From: JALORV01 sp963791235
Lineage (GTDB): Bacteria; Pseudomonadota; Gammaproteobacteria; Burkholderiales; Burkholderiaceae_F
Direction of reading: 5' to 3'
Assembly (NCBI GenBank): GCA_963791235.1
Contig: CAWBRW010000009.1
Coordinates: 62,001 to 126,000 of the forward strand
Length of the DNA stretch: 64,000 bases
Made by a program: the position numbers and the translations under genes. Shown piece after piece: positions 53,408-62,791 of this stretch. Every line of letters begins with the position of its first letter. Position 1 is the stretch's first letter. The notes below the pieces were generated by a model. It saw only the letters and a list, made by a program, of their open reading frames with translations, was not told the origin of the DNA and searched no databases.

Positions 53408-54640
53408 TCAGGCGTGGGCGCGGACGAAGTCGCGGATCTGTGGAGCGATCTGCTCGCGCCAGCGGCGGCCGCTGAAGATTCCGTAGTGTCCCGCGCCCTG
53501 TACGGTGAGATGTTGCTTCTTTGACTTCGGGATGCCCTTGCACAGGTCATGCGCTGCGCGTGTCTGGCCACTGCCGGAAATATCGTCGAGCTCGCCTTCA
53601 ATCGTGAACAGCGCCACCGAGGTGATGTCCTCGGGCTTCACGCGCTGGCCGCGCACGTCCCATGTGCCATTCGGCAGGCGGTGTTCCTGGAACACGATCC
53701 TGATGGTGTCCAGGTAGTACTCGGCCGGCAGGTCGATCACCGCGTTGTACTCGTCGTAGAACTGCCGATGACCCTCGACGTCGTCCATGTCGCCCTTGAC
53801 GAGGTCGAGGTAGTAGTCCCAGTGCGAATTGAGGTGCCGGTCCGGGTTCATAGCAACGAAGCCGGCGTGCTGCAGGAATCCCGGATAGACCTTGCGCAGG
53901 TAGCCCGGATAGGCCGAGGGCACCTTGAAGATCACATTGTTCTCGAACCACTCGAAGTTCTTGCGCTTGGCGAGAGCATTGACCTGCGTCGGGCTCCTGC
54001 GGCTGTCGATCGGACCGCCCATCATCGTCATCGATTTCGGCAGCTTTGGATCGCGGTTGCTCGCCATCAGCGAGACCGCCGCGAGCACCGGGACGGTCGG
54101 CTGGCACACCGAAATCAGGTGGACGTTGGGGCCGAGCTCACGCACGAACTCGATGACATAGTGAACGTAGTCATCGAGATGGAACGGACCCGCGGTGATC
54201 GGCACCAGGCGGGAGTCGATCCAGTCGGTGATCCAGACGTCGTGGTCCGGCAGCAGCGCCCGCACCGTGTCGCGCAGCAGGGTCGCGTGGTGGCCCGACA
54301 GCGGCGCGACGATGAGAACTCGCGGGTCGGGGGCGCGCTTCGGCTTGGCGGGGAACAGGCGCTTGAAGTGCAGGAGCCGGCAGAACGGCTTTTCAGTCAG
54401 CACTTCTTCGACGACCGGAACATCGATGTCGCCGACACGCGTGGTCTTGAGCCCGAATTCGGGCTTTTCGTACTGCTTCCCGATCCGATGCAGCAGGTCA
54501 TAGCCGGCCGACAGTCGCCGTGACATCGGCGTATAGGCCAGCGGGCTGTAGGGACTCGAGAAGAGTTCGGAAGTGGCCTGCGCCCACACCGAAAGTGGGT
54601 TCAGGAACCGGCGATGCAGTTCATGCAGGTGATAAAGCAC
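53408..54640 (-). CDS. phaZ: Intracellular polyhydroxyalkanoate depolymerase
   Basis: A 410-residue PhaZ of the short-chain, intracellular type, without signal peptide. It starts MLYHLHELHRRFLNPLS. Catalytic Cys179 in ISVCQPTVP replaces the usual serine nucleophile, and His385 lies in GAGHYGIFSGRRWR, both typical. It mobilises stored PHB granules. A short dyad ACCAAATTGGT is present at 54707-54717, 67 bp upstream of the start, where a regulator could bind. Confidence 0.95.
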   Translation of the reverse strand: MLYHLHELHRRFLNPLSVWAQATSELFSSPYSPLAYTPMSRRLSAGYDLLHRIGKQYEKPEFGLKTTRVGDIDVPVVEEVLTEKPFCRLLHFKRLFPAKPKRAPDPRVLIVAPLSGHHATLLRDTVRALLPDHDVWITDWIDSRLVPITAGPFHLDDYVHYVIEFVRELGPNVHLISVCQPTVPVLAAVSLMASNRDPKLPKSMTMMGGPIDSRRSPTQVNALAKRKNFEWFENNVIFKVPSAYPGYLRKVYPGFLQHAGFVAMNPDRHLNSHWDYYLDLVKGDMDDVEGHRQFYDEYNAVIDLPAEYYLDTIRIVFQEHRLPNGTWDVRGQRVKPEDITSVALFTIEGELDDISGSGQTRAAHDLCKGIPKSKKQHLTVQGAGHYGIFSGRRWREQIAPQIRDFVRAHA

Positions 54641-54826
54641 GCCAGGCTCCGCTCATCGCACCGCTGTCCACCCGAGGTTAACTCCCCAGAAGCGAGAGGA
54701 TAGTAAACCAAATTGGTCAGGCCGCTTTCGGCATTTGATCCGCGGCTGCGACACCCTGCGGCTTGCGCTCGCGGGCGGTCTCGCCGCAGTAACTTCTATA
54801 GGGCCGAAGCGATTCAGAGTCCGCGA

Positions 54827-55150
54827 TCAGCGTTCGAGCAGGTGGCGCTTGTCGCGCACGTCCTTCCACTCGTCCGCATCGGCCGGGTGGGGCTTCATGC
54901 GCGTGATCGACGGCCACTGCTTCGCCAGGTCGACGTTGAGCTTGATGAAGTCGCGCTGGTCTTCCGGCACGTCTTCCTCGGCATATATCGCGTTCACCGG
55001 ACACTCGGGAATGCAGACCGCGCAGTCGATGCACTCGTCCGGGTCGATCGACAGGAAATTGGGTCCCTCACGAAAGCAGTCCACCGGACATACATCGACG
55101 CAGTCGGTGTACTTGCACTTGATGCACGATTCGGTGACGACGTGCGTCAT
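54827..55150 (-). CDS. fdxA: Ferredoxin FdxA (3Fe-4S/4Fe-4S)
   Basis: A 107-residue seven-iron-type ferredoxin: MTHVVTESCIKCKYTDCVDV with the CP motif following, then CIDCAVCIPECPVNAI, and an acidic C-terminal extension. Typical length for FdxA of proteobacteria. AGGAG precedes the ATG. Function is electron transfer; the partner is not evident. Divergent from the substrate-binding gene at 55278. Confidence 0.95.
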   Translation of the reverse strand: MTHVVTESCIKCKYTDCVDVCPVDCFREGPNFLSIDPDECIDCAVCIPECPVNAIYAEEDVPEDQRDFIKLNVDLAKQWPSITRMKPHPADADEWKDVRDKRHLLER

Positions 55151-55277
55151 CGAGCAACTCCTGTCATTTCAATGAGATGCGGCGAGACCCATAAGTGCGC
55201 CGCCGGCAAAGTCGGTATTCTAGCCGACCAAGGCTGGCGATCCGCCCGGTTTCCCTCTGCAAAGAAGGCCCAATCGC

Positions 55278-56489
55278 ATGACCACCCGACGCGAACTCCT
55301 GCTGCTTCCAGCCGCGGCGCTTGCCATGCAACCGTTACGTGCGCAGACCGCAGCGCCGATCCGTATCGGCGAAATCAACAGCTACTCCACGATCCCGCAG
55401 TTCACGGTGCCGTATCGCATGGGGTGGCAACTGGCTGTCGAGGAGGCCAACGCTGCCGGCGGGCTCCTCGGACGCCGCGTCGAAGTCGTTTCGCGCGATG
55501 ACGCCGGCAAACCGGACGATGCGATCCGCCTGGCCACCGAGCTGGTTTCGAATGAAAAGGTCGCACTGTTGACGGGGACATTTCTGTCCAACGTGGGGCT
55601 CGCCGTCGCGGAGTTCGCGCTGCGCAACAAGGTGCTGTTCGTCGCCGCCGAGCCACTGACCGACGCGATGGTGTGGGAAAAGGGCAATCGCTACACCTTC
55701 CGCCTTCGCCCCAGCACCTACATGCAGTCGGCAATGCTGGTGGAGGAGGCGGCGCGTCTTCCGGCGAAGCGCTGGGCGATCGTGGCGCCGAACTACGAGT
55801 ACGGTCAGTCGGCGGTGACGAGTTTCAAGGCCTTGCTGAAGGCGCAGCGGCCGGATGTCGAGTTCGTCGCCGAACAATGGCCGGCGCTGGGCAAACTCGA
55901 AGCGTCAGGAACCGTGCAGGCGTTGATCGCCGCGCGGCCCGAAGCGATCTTCAACGTGACATTCGGTGCCGACCTGCCGCGGCTGGTGCGCGAAGGCAAC
56001 CTGCGCGGGCTGTTCCCGCGCGTGCCGGTCGTCAGCCTGCTGTCCGGCGAGCCCGAGTATCTCGACGTGCTGAAGGACGAGACCCCCAGGGGCTGGATCG
56101 TGACCGGCTATCCGTGGGACCAGATCGCGACTCCCGAGCACGCCAAGTTCTTCAATGCCTACTACAAGCGCTACCACGACAACCCGCGACTCGGCTCGGT
56201 GGTCGGCTATGCGACCTTCACCGCGATCTTCGAGGCCATCCGCAAGGCGAAGTCCGTCGAGACGGAGAAGCTGATTGCGGCGCTGCGCGGCCTCACCTGG
56301 TCGACGCCGTTTGGGCCGGCGACTTTCCGCGTGATCGACCAGCAGTCGACGATGGGTGCGTATGTCGGCAAGCTCGACCAGCGCGGCGGCAAGGGCACGA
56401 TGGTTGACTGGCGCTACGCCGACGGCAGCAAATTCATGCCCACGGATGCCGAGGTCCGGGTGCGCCGCCCGGCCGAGGCGATGAAGTAG
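55278..56489 (+). CDS. ABC transporter substrate-binding protein, branched-chain/amide type (LivK-like)
   Basis: A 403-residue periplasmic binding protein. The start MTTRRELLLLPAAALAMQPL looks like a twin-arginine-type signal (RRELLLL), cut near RAQ. The mature part begins IRIGEINSYSTIPQFTVPYR and EEANAAGGLLGR, the family 6 (Leu/Ile/Val, urea, amide) pattern. It heads a four-gene transporter: fused permease, LivG and LivF follow. The ligand is not evident; amino acids or amides are likely. Confidence 0.92.
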   Translation: MTTRRELLLLPAAALAMQPLRAQTAAPIRIGEINSYSTIPQFTVPYRMGWQLAVEEANAAGGLLGRRVEVVSRDDAGKPDDAIRLATELVSNEKVALLTGTFLSNVGLAVAEFALRNKVLFVAAEPLTDAMVWEKGNRYTFRLRPSTYMQSAMLVEEAARLPAKRWAIVAPNYEYGQSAVTSFKALLKAQRPDVEFVAEQWPALGKLEASGTVQALIAARPEAIFNVTFGADLPRLVREGNLRGLFPRVPVVSLLSGEPEYLDVLKDETPRGWIVTGYPWDQIATPEHAKFFNAYYKRYHDNPRLGSVVGYATFTAIFEAIRKAKSVETEKLIAALRGLTWSTPFGPATFRVIDQQSTMGAYVGKLDQRGGKGTMVDWRYADGSKFMPTDAEVRVRRPAEAMK

Positions 56490-56547
56490 CGCTTCGCGTT
56501 CTTCGCTACGGCCATCCTGACCGCCCGGGCCTAACAGCTCCCAGCCC

Positions 56548-58380
56548 TTGGACCTCGTCCTCGGCCAGTTCCTCGCGGGACTCTCTTACGGTTCGACGCT
56601 GTTCCTCGTCAGCGCAGGGTTGACGCTGATCTTCGGCGTCACGCGGGTCGTCAACTTCGCGCACGGCGCGCTCTACATGCTCGGCGCCTACATCGCGGTC
56701 ACCGTGACGGCCGCGCTGCCGGCGACGCCGCTGGCGTTCTTTGGCGGCCTCCTCATCGCGGCGCTTGCGGTGGCCGCGGTCGGGGTGGTGATCGAATTCG
56801 TCGTGCTGCGGCGGATCTACGCCGCGCCGGAGATCTTCCAGTTGCTGGCGACCTTCGGCGTTGCGCTGATCGTGCAGGACACCGTGCTGGCGATCTGGGG
56901 GCCGGAGGAGCTGTTCGCCCCGCGCGCCCCGGGCCTGAAGGGCGCGATCGAGATCGGCGGCGCCTTCGTGCCCGAATACAACCTGCTGCTGACCGCCATC
57001 GGGCCACTGGTCTTCGCGGCGCTGTGGTGGCTGTTCCGGCGCACCCGCTGGGGCACGATCGTTCGCGCGGCGACCCAGGATCGCGAGATGGCGGGTGCAC
57101 TCGGGGTCAACGAAAGGATGCTCTTCACGTCCGTCTTCGCACTCGGCGCGGGGCTGGCCGGACTGGCGGGAGCGTTGCAGATTCCGCGCGAGACGGTGAA
57201 CCTGCAGATGGACCTGACGATCCTCGTCGAGGCCTTCGTGGTGGTCGTCGTGGGCGGCCTGGGTTCGATCACCGGCGCGTTCTGGGCGTCTCTGGCGATC
57301 GGTGTGCTGCACGCGTTCGGCATCTGGCTGCTGCCGCAGTCGACGCTGGTGCTGATCTTTGTCGTGATGGCCGTTACGCTGATACTGCGACCTTACGGCC
57401 TGGCAGGGCGTCCCGACATGGCCGCCCGCGCCGTGCGGGCCACCACGCATCCGCCGTTCACCACCGCATCGCTGCGCGATCGCTGGTGGGCCGCTGCGCT
57501 GCTCGCTGTGGTGTGCACGCTGCCTCTGGCTCTCGGCGACTATGCACTGGTGATCGCCACCGAAATGGCCATCCTTGCGCTGTTCGCGACCAGCCTGCAA
57601 TTCTTCATGGGACACGGCGGGCTGGTGTCCTTCGGCCACGCGGCATTCTTCGGGCTCGGCGCCTATGCCGCGGCGCTGGCGGTCAAGGAACTCGATGCTC
57701 CCTTTGCCGCAGCGATTGCGATTGCGCCCCTCGCTGCGGCGGCCGCCGCGGCCGCGGCCGGCTTTTTCGTGCTGCGCGCGCATGGTGTCTATGCCTCGAT
57801 GCTGACGCTTGCGTTTGCGCAGATCCTCTGGTCGATCGCCGTGCAATGGATCGACTTCACCGGCGGCGACAACGGACTGCTCGGCATTTGGCCGCCGACC
57901 GCCAGTCGATGGGTGTACTACCTGATTACGCTGGCGGTCGTCGGCCCATCCCTGTTTCTGCTGCGACGTGCGGCGCTGGCGCCCTTCGGTTTCGCGTTGC
58001 GCGCGGCGCGTGATGCGCCAGACCGCGCCGAAGCCCTGGCCATCGATGTGCGGCGCGTGGGTTGGCTGGCGTTCGTGGCCGGCGGTGCGTTCGGCGGCCT
58101 GGCCGGCGCGCTGCAGGCGTTCCAGAAGGGCGCGGTGTTCCCGAACTCCTTGTCGATTCCGGTATCCGTGGATGCGCTGGTCATGGTGCTGCTCGGCGGA
58201 CTGCAGACCGTGGCGGGACCGATCGTCGGTGCCGTGGCGTATCACGGCCTGGCCACCGAACTCACGCGACACGCCGAGTACTGGCGCCTGCTGCTGGGCG
58301 TCACGATCGTCGTTCTCGTGATCGCTTTTCCGCGCGGCATCGTCGGTTTCCTGCGGCAGCGGGCGGCGAGAACCGAATGA
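56548..58380 (+). CDS. Fused LivH-LivM branched-chain amino-acid ABC permease
   Basis: A 610-residue protein equal to LivH (about residues 1-290) joined to LivM (about 300-610). The first half has LFLVSAGLTLIFGVTRVVNF and ARGPDR-free GTIVRAATQDREMAGALGVN (permease EAA-like loop); the second half has GHGGLVSFGHAAFFGLGAYA and FALRAARDAPDRAEALAIDV. It forms the membrane pore by itself, normally two proteins. The start is TTG at 56548; no ATG or ribosome site precedes it. Its stop overlaps the livG ATG. Confidence 0.9.
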   Translation: MDLVLGQFLAGLSYGSTLFLVSAGLTLIFGVTRVVNFAHGALYMLGAYIAVTVTAALPATPLAFFGGLLIAALAVAAVGVVIEFVVLRRIYAAPEIFQLLATFGVALIVQDTVLAIWGPEELFAPRAPGLKGAIEIGGAFVPEYNLLLTAIGPLVFAALWWLFRRTRWGTIVRAATQDREMAGALGVNERMLFTSVFALGAGLAGLAGALQIPRETVNLQMDLTILVEAFVVVVVGGLGSITGAFWASLAIGVLHAFGIWLLPQSTLVLIFVVMAVTLILRPYGLAGRPDMAARAVRATTHPPFTTASLRDRWWAAALLAVVCTLPLALGDYALVIATEMAILALFATSLQFFMGHGGLVSFGHAAFFGLGAYAAALAVKELDAPFAAAIAIAPLAAAAAAAAAGFFVLRAHGVYASMLTLAFAQILWSIAVQWIDFTGGDNGLLGIWPPTASRWVYYLITLAVVGPSLFLLRRAALAPFGFALRAARDAPDRAEALAIDVRRVGWLAFVAGGAFGGLAGALQAFQKGAVFPNSLSIPVSVDALVMVLLGGLQTVAGPIVGAVAYHGLATELTRHAEYWRLLLGVTIVVLVIAFPRGIVGFLRQRAARTE

Positions 58381-59120
58381 GCGAACTGCGCGTCATGAAC
58401 CTGGCGCGGTCCTTCGGCGGCGTGCGCGCTGTCGACGACGTGTCATTCGGCCTCGACCGGGGCACCATCACTGCGCTGATCGGTCCCAACGGTGCCGGCA
58501 AGTCGACGCTCTTCAATCTCATCGACGGGCAGCTCGCTCCGGACGCTGGAACGATCGAGTTCGAGGGTCGCACGCTGATCGGCATGCCGACCGCCGGGCG
58601 AACGCGGGCGGGTATCGGACGCACGTTCCAGGTGGCGCAGACGTTCGCCTCGATGACCGCACTGCAGAACGCGCAACTTGCACTCGTCGCGGCAGCCGGC
58701 GCGGCGCTGTCGCCGGCAGCCCCGTTGGCGCAGCGAGCGACCGAGGAAGCGCGGCAGCTGCTGCAACAGGTTGGGCTTGGAACGCGCGGCGACGAGGCCG
58801 CGGCGACACTGGCCTACGGTGATCTCAAGCGGCTCGAACTGGCGCTGGCGCTGGCGGCCCGGCCGCGGCTGCTGCTGATGGACGAACCTACCGCCGGCAT
58901 GGCGCCGGGCGAGCGCACGGCGTTGATGGCGCTCGTCACCGACCTCGCGCGCGCACACCGCATGACAGTGCTCTTCACCGAGCACAGCATGGATGTCGTG
59001 TTCGGCTTTGCCGAGCGCGTGCTGGTGCTGTCCCGCGGGAGGCTGATCGCCGACGGCGCACCGCAGGCCGTCCGCACCGATGCGGCCGTGCGTGCCGTCT
59101 ACCTCGGGGAAGAGGCATGA
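58377..59120 (+). CDS. livG: Branched-chain ABC transporter ATP-binding protein LivG
   Basis: A 247-residue ABC ATPase. Walker A GPNGAGKST, Walker B LLLMDEPTAGM and the LivG-type signature around TLAYGDLKRLELALALA, where Leu-Lys replaces the usual Gln-Arg after the Gly-Asp. The ATG at 58377 overlaps the permease stop (ATGA). The frame reaches back to 58062 inside the permease, which is not used. Cytoplasmic partner of LivF. Confidence 0.95.
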   Translation: MSELRVMNLARSFGGVRAVDDVSFGLDRGTITALIGPNGAGKSTLFNLIDGQLAPDAGTIEFEGRTLIGMPTAGRTRAGIGRTFQVAQTFASMTALQNAQLALVAAAGAALSPAAPLAQRATEEARQLLQQVGLGTRGDEAAATLAYGDLKRLELALALAARPRLLLMDEPTAGMAPGERTALMALVTDLARAHRMTVLFTEHSMDVVFGFAERVLVLSRGRLIADGAPQAVRTDAAVRAVYLGEEA

Positions 59121-59818
59121 CTCTGCTCGCGCTGCGCGGAGTCAACGCCTGGTACGGCGGCGCCCAGGTCGTGCACGACGCGACGCTGTCGGTTGATGGC
59201 GGGGAAGTCGTGGCCCTGATCGGGCGCAACGGTGCAGGAAAGTCTTCGCTGCTGCGCGCGGTCATGGGACTGATGCCGCGCGTGACCGGCGACATTGAAC
59301 TCGACGGATCCTCGATCGTGCGACTGCCTGCGTATGTGCGGGCGCGGCGGGGGCTGGGCTACGTACCGGAGGACCGACGCATCTTCACCGATCTCAGCGT
59401 GCGCGAGAACCTGGAGATCGCGCTGCGACCGCAGCCCGGCGGATTCGACGTTGCCGAGCTGCTGCGTATCTTTCCCAATCTCGCCGAGATGCTGGAGCGG
59501 CCCGCAAGCCAGATGAGCGGCGGCGAGCAGCAAATGCTCGCCGTGGCGCGCACGCTGGCTGCGAACCCGCGCATCGTGCTGCTCGATGAGCCGTCAGAGG
59601 GCATTGCGCCACTGGTGGTGGCGCGCATGAAGGACGCGGTGCGGGCGATGCGCGAGCGCGGCGTGGCGACGCTGCTCTCCGAGCAGAACCTGCCGTTCGT
59701 TGCTGGCCTTGCCGACCGCGCCGTGCTGATCGAGCAGGGCCACGTGGTCGGTGCGGTCGCCCGCGAAGCGATCGGCGCGGAAAGCGTGGCCGTCCGCGAC
59801 GTCCTCGGCATCGAATAG
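59117..59818 (+). CDS. livF: Branched-chain ABC transporter ATP-binding protein LivF
   Basis: A 233-residue ABC ATPase with Walker A GRNGAGKSS, LGYVPEDRRIF, the ABC signature MSGGEQQMLAVARTLA and Walker B IVLLDEPSEGI, and the H-loop region replaced by LLSEQNLPF as usual for LivF. ATGA overlap with livG. Completes the transporter. Confidence 0.96.
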   Translation: MTLLALRGVNAWYGGAQVVHDATLSVDGGEVVALIGRNGAGKSSLLRAVMGLMPRVTGDIELDGSSIVRLPAYVRARRGLGYVPEDRRIFTDLSVRENLEIALRPQPGGFDVAELLRIFPNLAEMLERPASQMSGGEQQMLAVARTLAANPRIVLLDEPSEGIAPLVVARMKDAVRAMRERGVATLLSEQNLPFVAGLADRAVLIEQGHVVGAVAREAIGAESVAVRDVLGIE

Positions 59819-59839
59819 CGCGGCGCAGCGCCACGACCC

Positions 59840-59845
59840 TACAAT
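59840..59845 (+). promoter_or_regulatory. -10 box (TACAAT) immediately before pncB; probable leaderless start
   Basis: TACAAT at 59840-59845 ends 6 bases before the pncB ATG at 59852. A start site 7 bases after the box would be the A of the ATG itself. No ribosome binding site fits the 6-base gap. Leaderless translation is inferred. Confidence 0.5.
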
Positions 59846-59851
59846 CACCGC

Positions 59852-61051
59852 ATGATCATCCAGTCGTTGCTCGACACCGACCTGTACAAGTTCACGATGA
59901 TGCAGGTCGTGCTGCATCATTTTCCGGGCGCAAACGTCGAGTACCGCTTCAACTGCCGCACCAAGGGCGTGGATCTCGCGCCCTATGTCGACGAGATCCG
60001 CGAGGAGCTCGCCTACCTCTGCCTGCTGCGCTTCCGCGAGAGCGAGCTGGAGTACCTGCGCGGCATGCGCTTCATCAAGAGCGATTTCGTCGACTTCATG
60101 GGGCTGTTTCAGCTGAACATGAAGTCGATCCGCGTCGAGCGCAGTCCAGAAGCCAGTGGCGGCATCAGCATCGTGATCAAGGGGCCGTGGCTGCACACGA
60201 TCCTGCTCGAGATCCCGGTGCTGGCGATTGTCAACGAGGTCTATTTCCGCAATACCCAGCCGCGTCCGGACTTCGCCGAAGGCCGCAAGCGGCTGCGCGC
60301 GAAGATTGCGCTGGTTCGCGACAACCCGACGCTGACGGGATGCCGTATCGCCGACTACGGCACGCGCCGCCGCTTTTCGCGCCTGTGGCACGACGAAGTG
60401 CTGCTGACGCTGAAGAACGAACTCGGTGACAACCTCGCCGGCACCAGCAACGTGATGTACGCCGCCAAGCACGGCCTGACGCCGCTGGGAACGATGGCTC
60501 ACGAGTACCTGCAGGCGTGCCAGGCGCTCGGGCCGCGATTGCGAGATTCGCAGACCTTCGGATTCGAGATGTGGGCACGCGAGTACCGCGGTGACCTCGG
60601 TATCGCGCTGTCGGACGTCTACGGCATGGACGCCTTCCTGCGCGACTTCGACATGTACTTCTGCAAACTGTTCGACGGTGCGCGGCACGACTCGGGTGAT
60701 CCGATCCTGTGGGGCGAGCGGCTGATCGAGCACTACGAACGCAACCGGGTCGATCCGCGTACCAAGACGCTGGTGTTCTCCGACTCGCTCGATTTCCCGC
60801 GGGTCATCGAGCTGTATACGCGTTTCAAGGACCGCGCTCGCATCGCCTTCGGCGTCGGCACCAACCTCACCAACGACCTTGGCTACACGCCGCTGCAGAT
60901 TGTCATCAAGATGGTCCGCTGCAACGGCCAGCCGGTCGCGAAGCTGTCGGATTCACCCGAGAAGAACCTGTGCGACGACACGGCCTACCTCGCCTACCTG
61001 CGGCAGGTGTTCGAAATCAGCGCGCCGACGCAGGTGTCATCGTCGAATTGA
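59852..61051 (+). CDS. pncB: Nicotinate phosphoribosyltransferase
   Basis: A 399-residue enzyme that turns nicotinate and PRPP into nicotinate mononucleotide (NAD salvage, cytoplasmic). It begins MIIQSLLDTDLYKFTMMQVV and contains the conserved VEYRFNCRTKGVDL, FGFEMWAREYRGDLGIALSD and GTSNVMYAAKHGLTPLGT with AHE of the phosphorylated His. It lies 33 bp after livF and 10 bp before the PLP enzyme gene, with an intervening -10 box, so it may have its own promoter. Confidence 0.97.
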   Translation: MIIQSLLDTDLYKFTMMQVVLHHFPGANVEYRFNCRTKGVDLAPYVDEIREELAYLCLLRFRESELEYLRGMRFIKSDFVDFMGLFQLNMKSIRVERSPEASGGISIVIKGPWLHTILLEIPVLAIVNEVYFRNTQPRPDFAEGRKRLRAKIALVRDNPTLTGCRIADYGTRRRFSRLWHDEVLLTLKNELGDNLAGTSNVMYAAKHGLTPLGTMAHEYLQACQALGPRLRDSQTFGFEMWAREYRGDLGIALSDVYGMDAFLRDFDMYFCKLFDGARHDSGDPILWGERLIEHYERNRVDPRTKTLVFSDSLDFPRVIELYTRFKDRARIAFGVGTNLTNDLGYTPLQIVIKMVRCNGQPVAKLSDSPEKNLCDDTAYLAYLRQVFEISAPTQVSSSN

Positions 61052-61061
61052 GAGACGGCCG

Positions 61062-62075
61062 ATGAAACTTTCACGCTTCCCGCGCGTTCGCCTGACCCAT
61101 GCGCCGACCCCGCTCGAGCCGATGCCCAACCTGACGCGGACGCTCGGCGGGCCGAAGCTGTGGATCAAGCGCGACGATTGCACCGGGCTGGCCGGCGGCG
61201 GCAACAAGACCCGCAAGCTCGAGTACCTGATGGGCGAGGCGCTGGCACAGAAGGCTGACGTGGTCATCACCCAGGGCGCCACGCAGTCGAACCACGCCAG
61301 GCAGACTGCCGCGGCCGCCGCCAGGCTCGGCGTCGCCTGCGAGATCCTGCTCGAGGACCGCACCGGCTCCACTCAGCCGGACTACCGGATCTCCGGCAAC
61401 GTGCTGCTCGACCGCCTGCTCGGCGGAACGTTGCATCATGTTCCCGGTGGCACCGACATGGACGCTGCCATGGCCAGGCGCGCCGAAGAACTGCGCGCCC
61501 TCGGCAAGCGCCCGTACGTGATCCCGGGCGGTGGCAGCAACCCGGTCGGGGCGCTGGGCTATGTCACGTCGGCGCTCGAGCTCGTCGAACAGGCCAATGT
61601 CGCCGGCCTCGACATCGATCTGCTCGTGACTGCGACCGGCAGCACCGGCACGCAGGCCGGACTGTTGGCGGGCCTCGAGGGCTGTCGCAGCGGCATTCCG
61701 GTGCTCGGGATCTGTGTGCGCGCGCCAAAAGCGGTGCAGGAGGACAAGGTCTTCGCACTGGCGCAGCGCACGGCAGACCTGCTGGGTGTTCCCGGCGCCG
61801 TGTCGCGCGAGCGCGTCGTGGCCAATTCCGACTACGTCGGCAGCGGCTATGGCGTGCCGACTGATGGCATGTTCGAAGCGCTTGAGCTCGTCGCGCGCAC
61901 CGAAGGCATCCTGCTCGACCCGGTGTATTCGGGCAAGGCGATGGCTGGACTGATCGACCTGATCGGGCGCGACCAGTTCGCGCCCACGCAGAACATCGTG
62001 TTTCTGCACACTGGCGGCGCCGTCGGCCTGTTCGGATACGTGCACGCGTTTGCGCCAAGGCTTGGGCTCGCCTGA
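61062..62075 (+). CDS. PLP-dependent D-cysteine desulfhydrase / L-cysteate sulfo-lyase-like protein
   Basis: A 337-residue fold-type II PLP enzyme. The PLP Lys lies in GGNKTRKLEYLMGEAL and the loop ITQGATQSNHARQTAAAAARL follows, as in D-cysteine desulfhydrase (DcyD), ACC deaminase and cysteate sulfo-lyase (CuyA). The phosphate loop is ATGSTGTQAGLL. The ATG at 61062 gives the standard N-terminus. It is coupled to a racemase gene (1-base overlap), suggesting turnover of a D- or sulfonated amino acid. The exact substrate is not decidable from sequence. Confidence 0.85.
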   Translation: MKLSRFPRVRLTHAPTPLEPMPNLTRTLGGPKLWIKRDDCTGLAGGGNKTRKLEYLMGEALAQKADVVITQGATQSNHARQTAAAAARLGVACEILLEDRTGSTQPDYRISGNVLLDRLLGGTLHHVPGGTDMDAAMARRAEELRALGKRPYVIPGGGSNPVGALGYVTSALELVEQANVAGLDIDLLVTATGSTGTQAGLLAGLEGCRSGIPVLGICVRAPKAVQEDKVFALAQRTADLLGVPGAVSRERVVANSDYVGSGYGVPTDGMFEALELVARTEGILLDPVYSGKAMAGLIDLIGRDQFAPTQNIVFLHTGGAVGLFGYVHAFAPRLGLA

Positions 62076-62782
62076 TGCTGGGTGTAATCGGCGGCATGGG
62101 TCCGCTGGCCACGGCTGACTTCTTCCACAAGCTGATCGCTGCCACGGCAGCGGCGTGCGACGAGGACAACATCCCGACGCTGATTCACTCGGTGCCACAG
62201 CTGCCGTCGCGGCCGGCCGCGATCCTGCGCGGAGGGGCGTCGCCGCTGCCGGCGTTGACTGCAGCGCGTGACCGCCTGCTGGTCGCCGGCGCGACGATGC
62301 TGGCAATGCCATGCAATACCGCACATCACTGGTATGACGAACTCGCCCGGGGCGTCGATGTCCCGTTTCCGCACATTGCCGACGCGGTCGCAGCAGAACT
62401 GCCGGCGCAAGCCGGGAGGGTCGGGATCATCGCCACTGCTGCAACGTTGGCGTCTCGCATCTACGAGACGAGACTTCGTACCGATGTCGAGTGGCTGAGC
62501 CCCGACCCGGACACGTATCGGTACGCCGTGCAGCCCGCGATCGACGCCGTCAAGGGCAATGCTGCCGCCGACGGTGGGCGGCTGATCGAACCGGTGATCG
62601 CGGCGCTGCTCGAGCGCGGCGCATCAAGAGTCGTGCTCGCCTGTACCGAGCTGCCGGTGGCGCTTGACGCCATCGAATCGCCGCTGCGGGAACGCTGCAT
62701 CGACTCGACCGCGGCGCTGGCGCGCACCTGTGTCCGTGCCTGGCGCGAGAGAATGCCAGCGGACGCAATGCCGAACCTATAA
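62075..62782 (+). CDS. Aspartate/glutamate racemase family protein
   Basis: A 235-residue cofactor-independent racemase fold: MLGVIGGMGPLATADF at the start, the two catalytic cysteines in MPCNTAHHW and LACTELPVAL. It probably inverts an amino acid using a Cys pair. The ATG shares its first base with the stop of the preceding gene (TGATG), so the two are coupled. Its stop TAA is part of the TATAAT box of the next gene. Confidence 0.92.
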   Translation: MLGVIGGMGPLATADFFHKLIAATAAACDEDNIPTLIHSVPQLPSRPAAILRGGASPLPALTAARDRLLVAGATMLAMPCNTAHHWYDELARGVDVPFPHIADAVAAELPAQAGRVGIIATAATLASRIYETRLRTDVEWLSPDPDTYRYAVQPAIDAVKGNAAADGGRLIEPVIAALLERGASRVVLACTELPVALDAIESPLRERCIDSTAALARTCVRAWRERMPADAMPNL

Positions 62783-62783
62783 T
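62778..62783 (+). promoter_or_regulatory. TATAAT box overlapping the racemase stop, just before an aminotransferase start
   Basis: TATAAT at 62778-62783 contains the TAA stop (62780-62782) of the racemase gene and ends 8 bases before the ATG at 62792. A start 7-9 bases after the box would give a leaderless message. No -35 hexamer of quality is seen. Confidence 0.5.
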
Positions 62784-62791
62784 CGCCCGCC

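Noticed and set aside
55211..55228. GTCGG-N8-CCGAC dyad before the LivK-like gene
   Set aside because: Five-base arms of pure G/C-rich character are expected by chance here; no further support.
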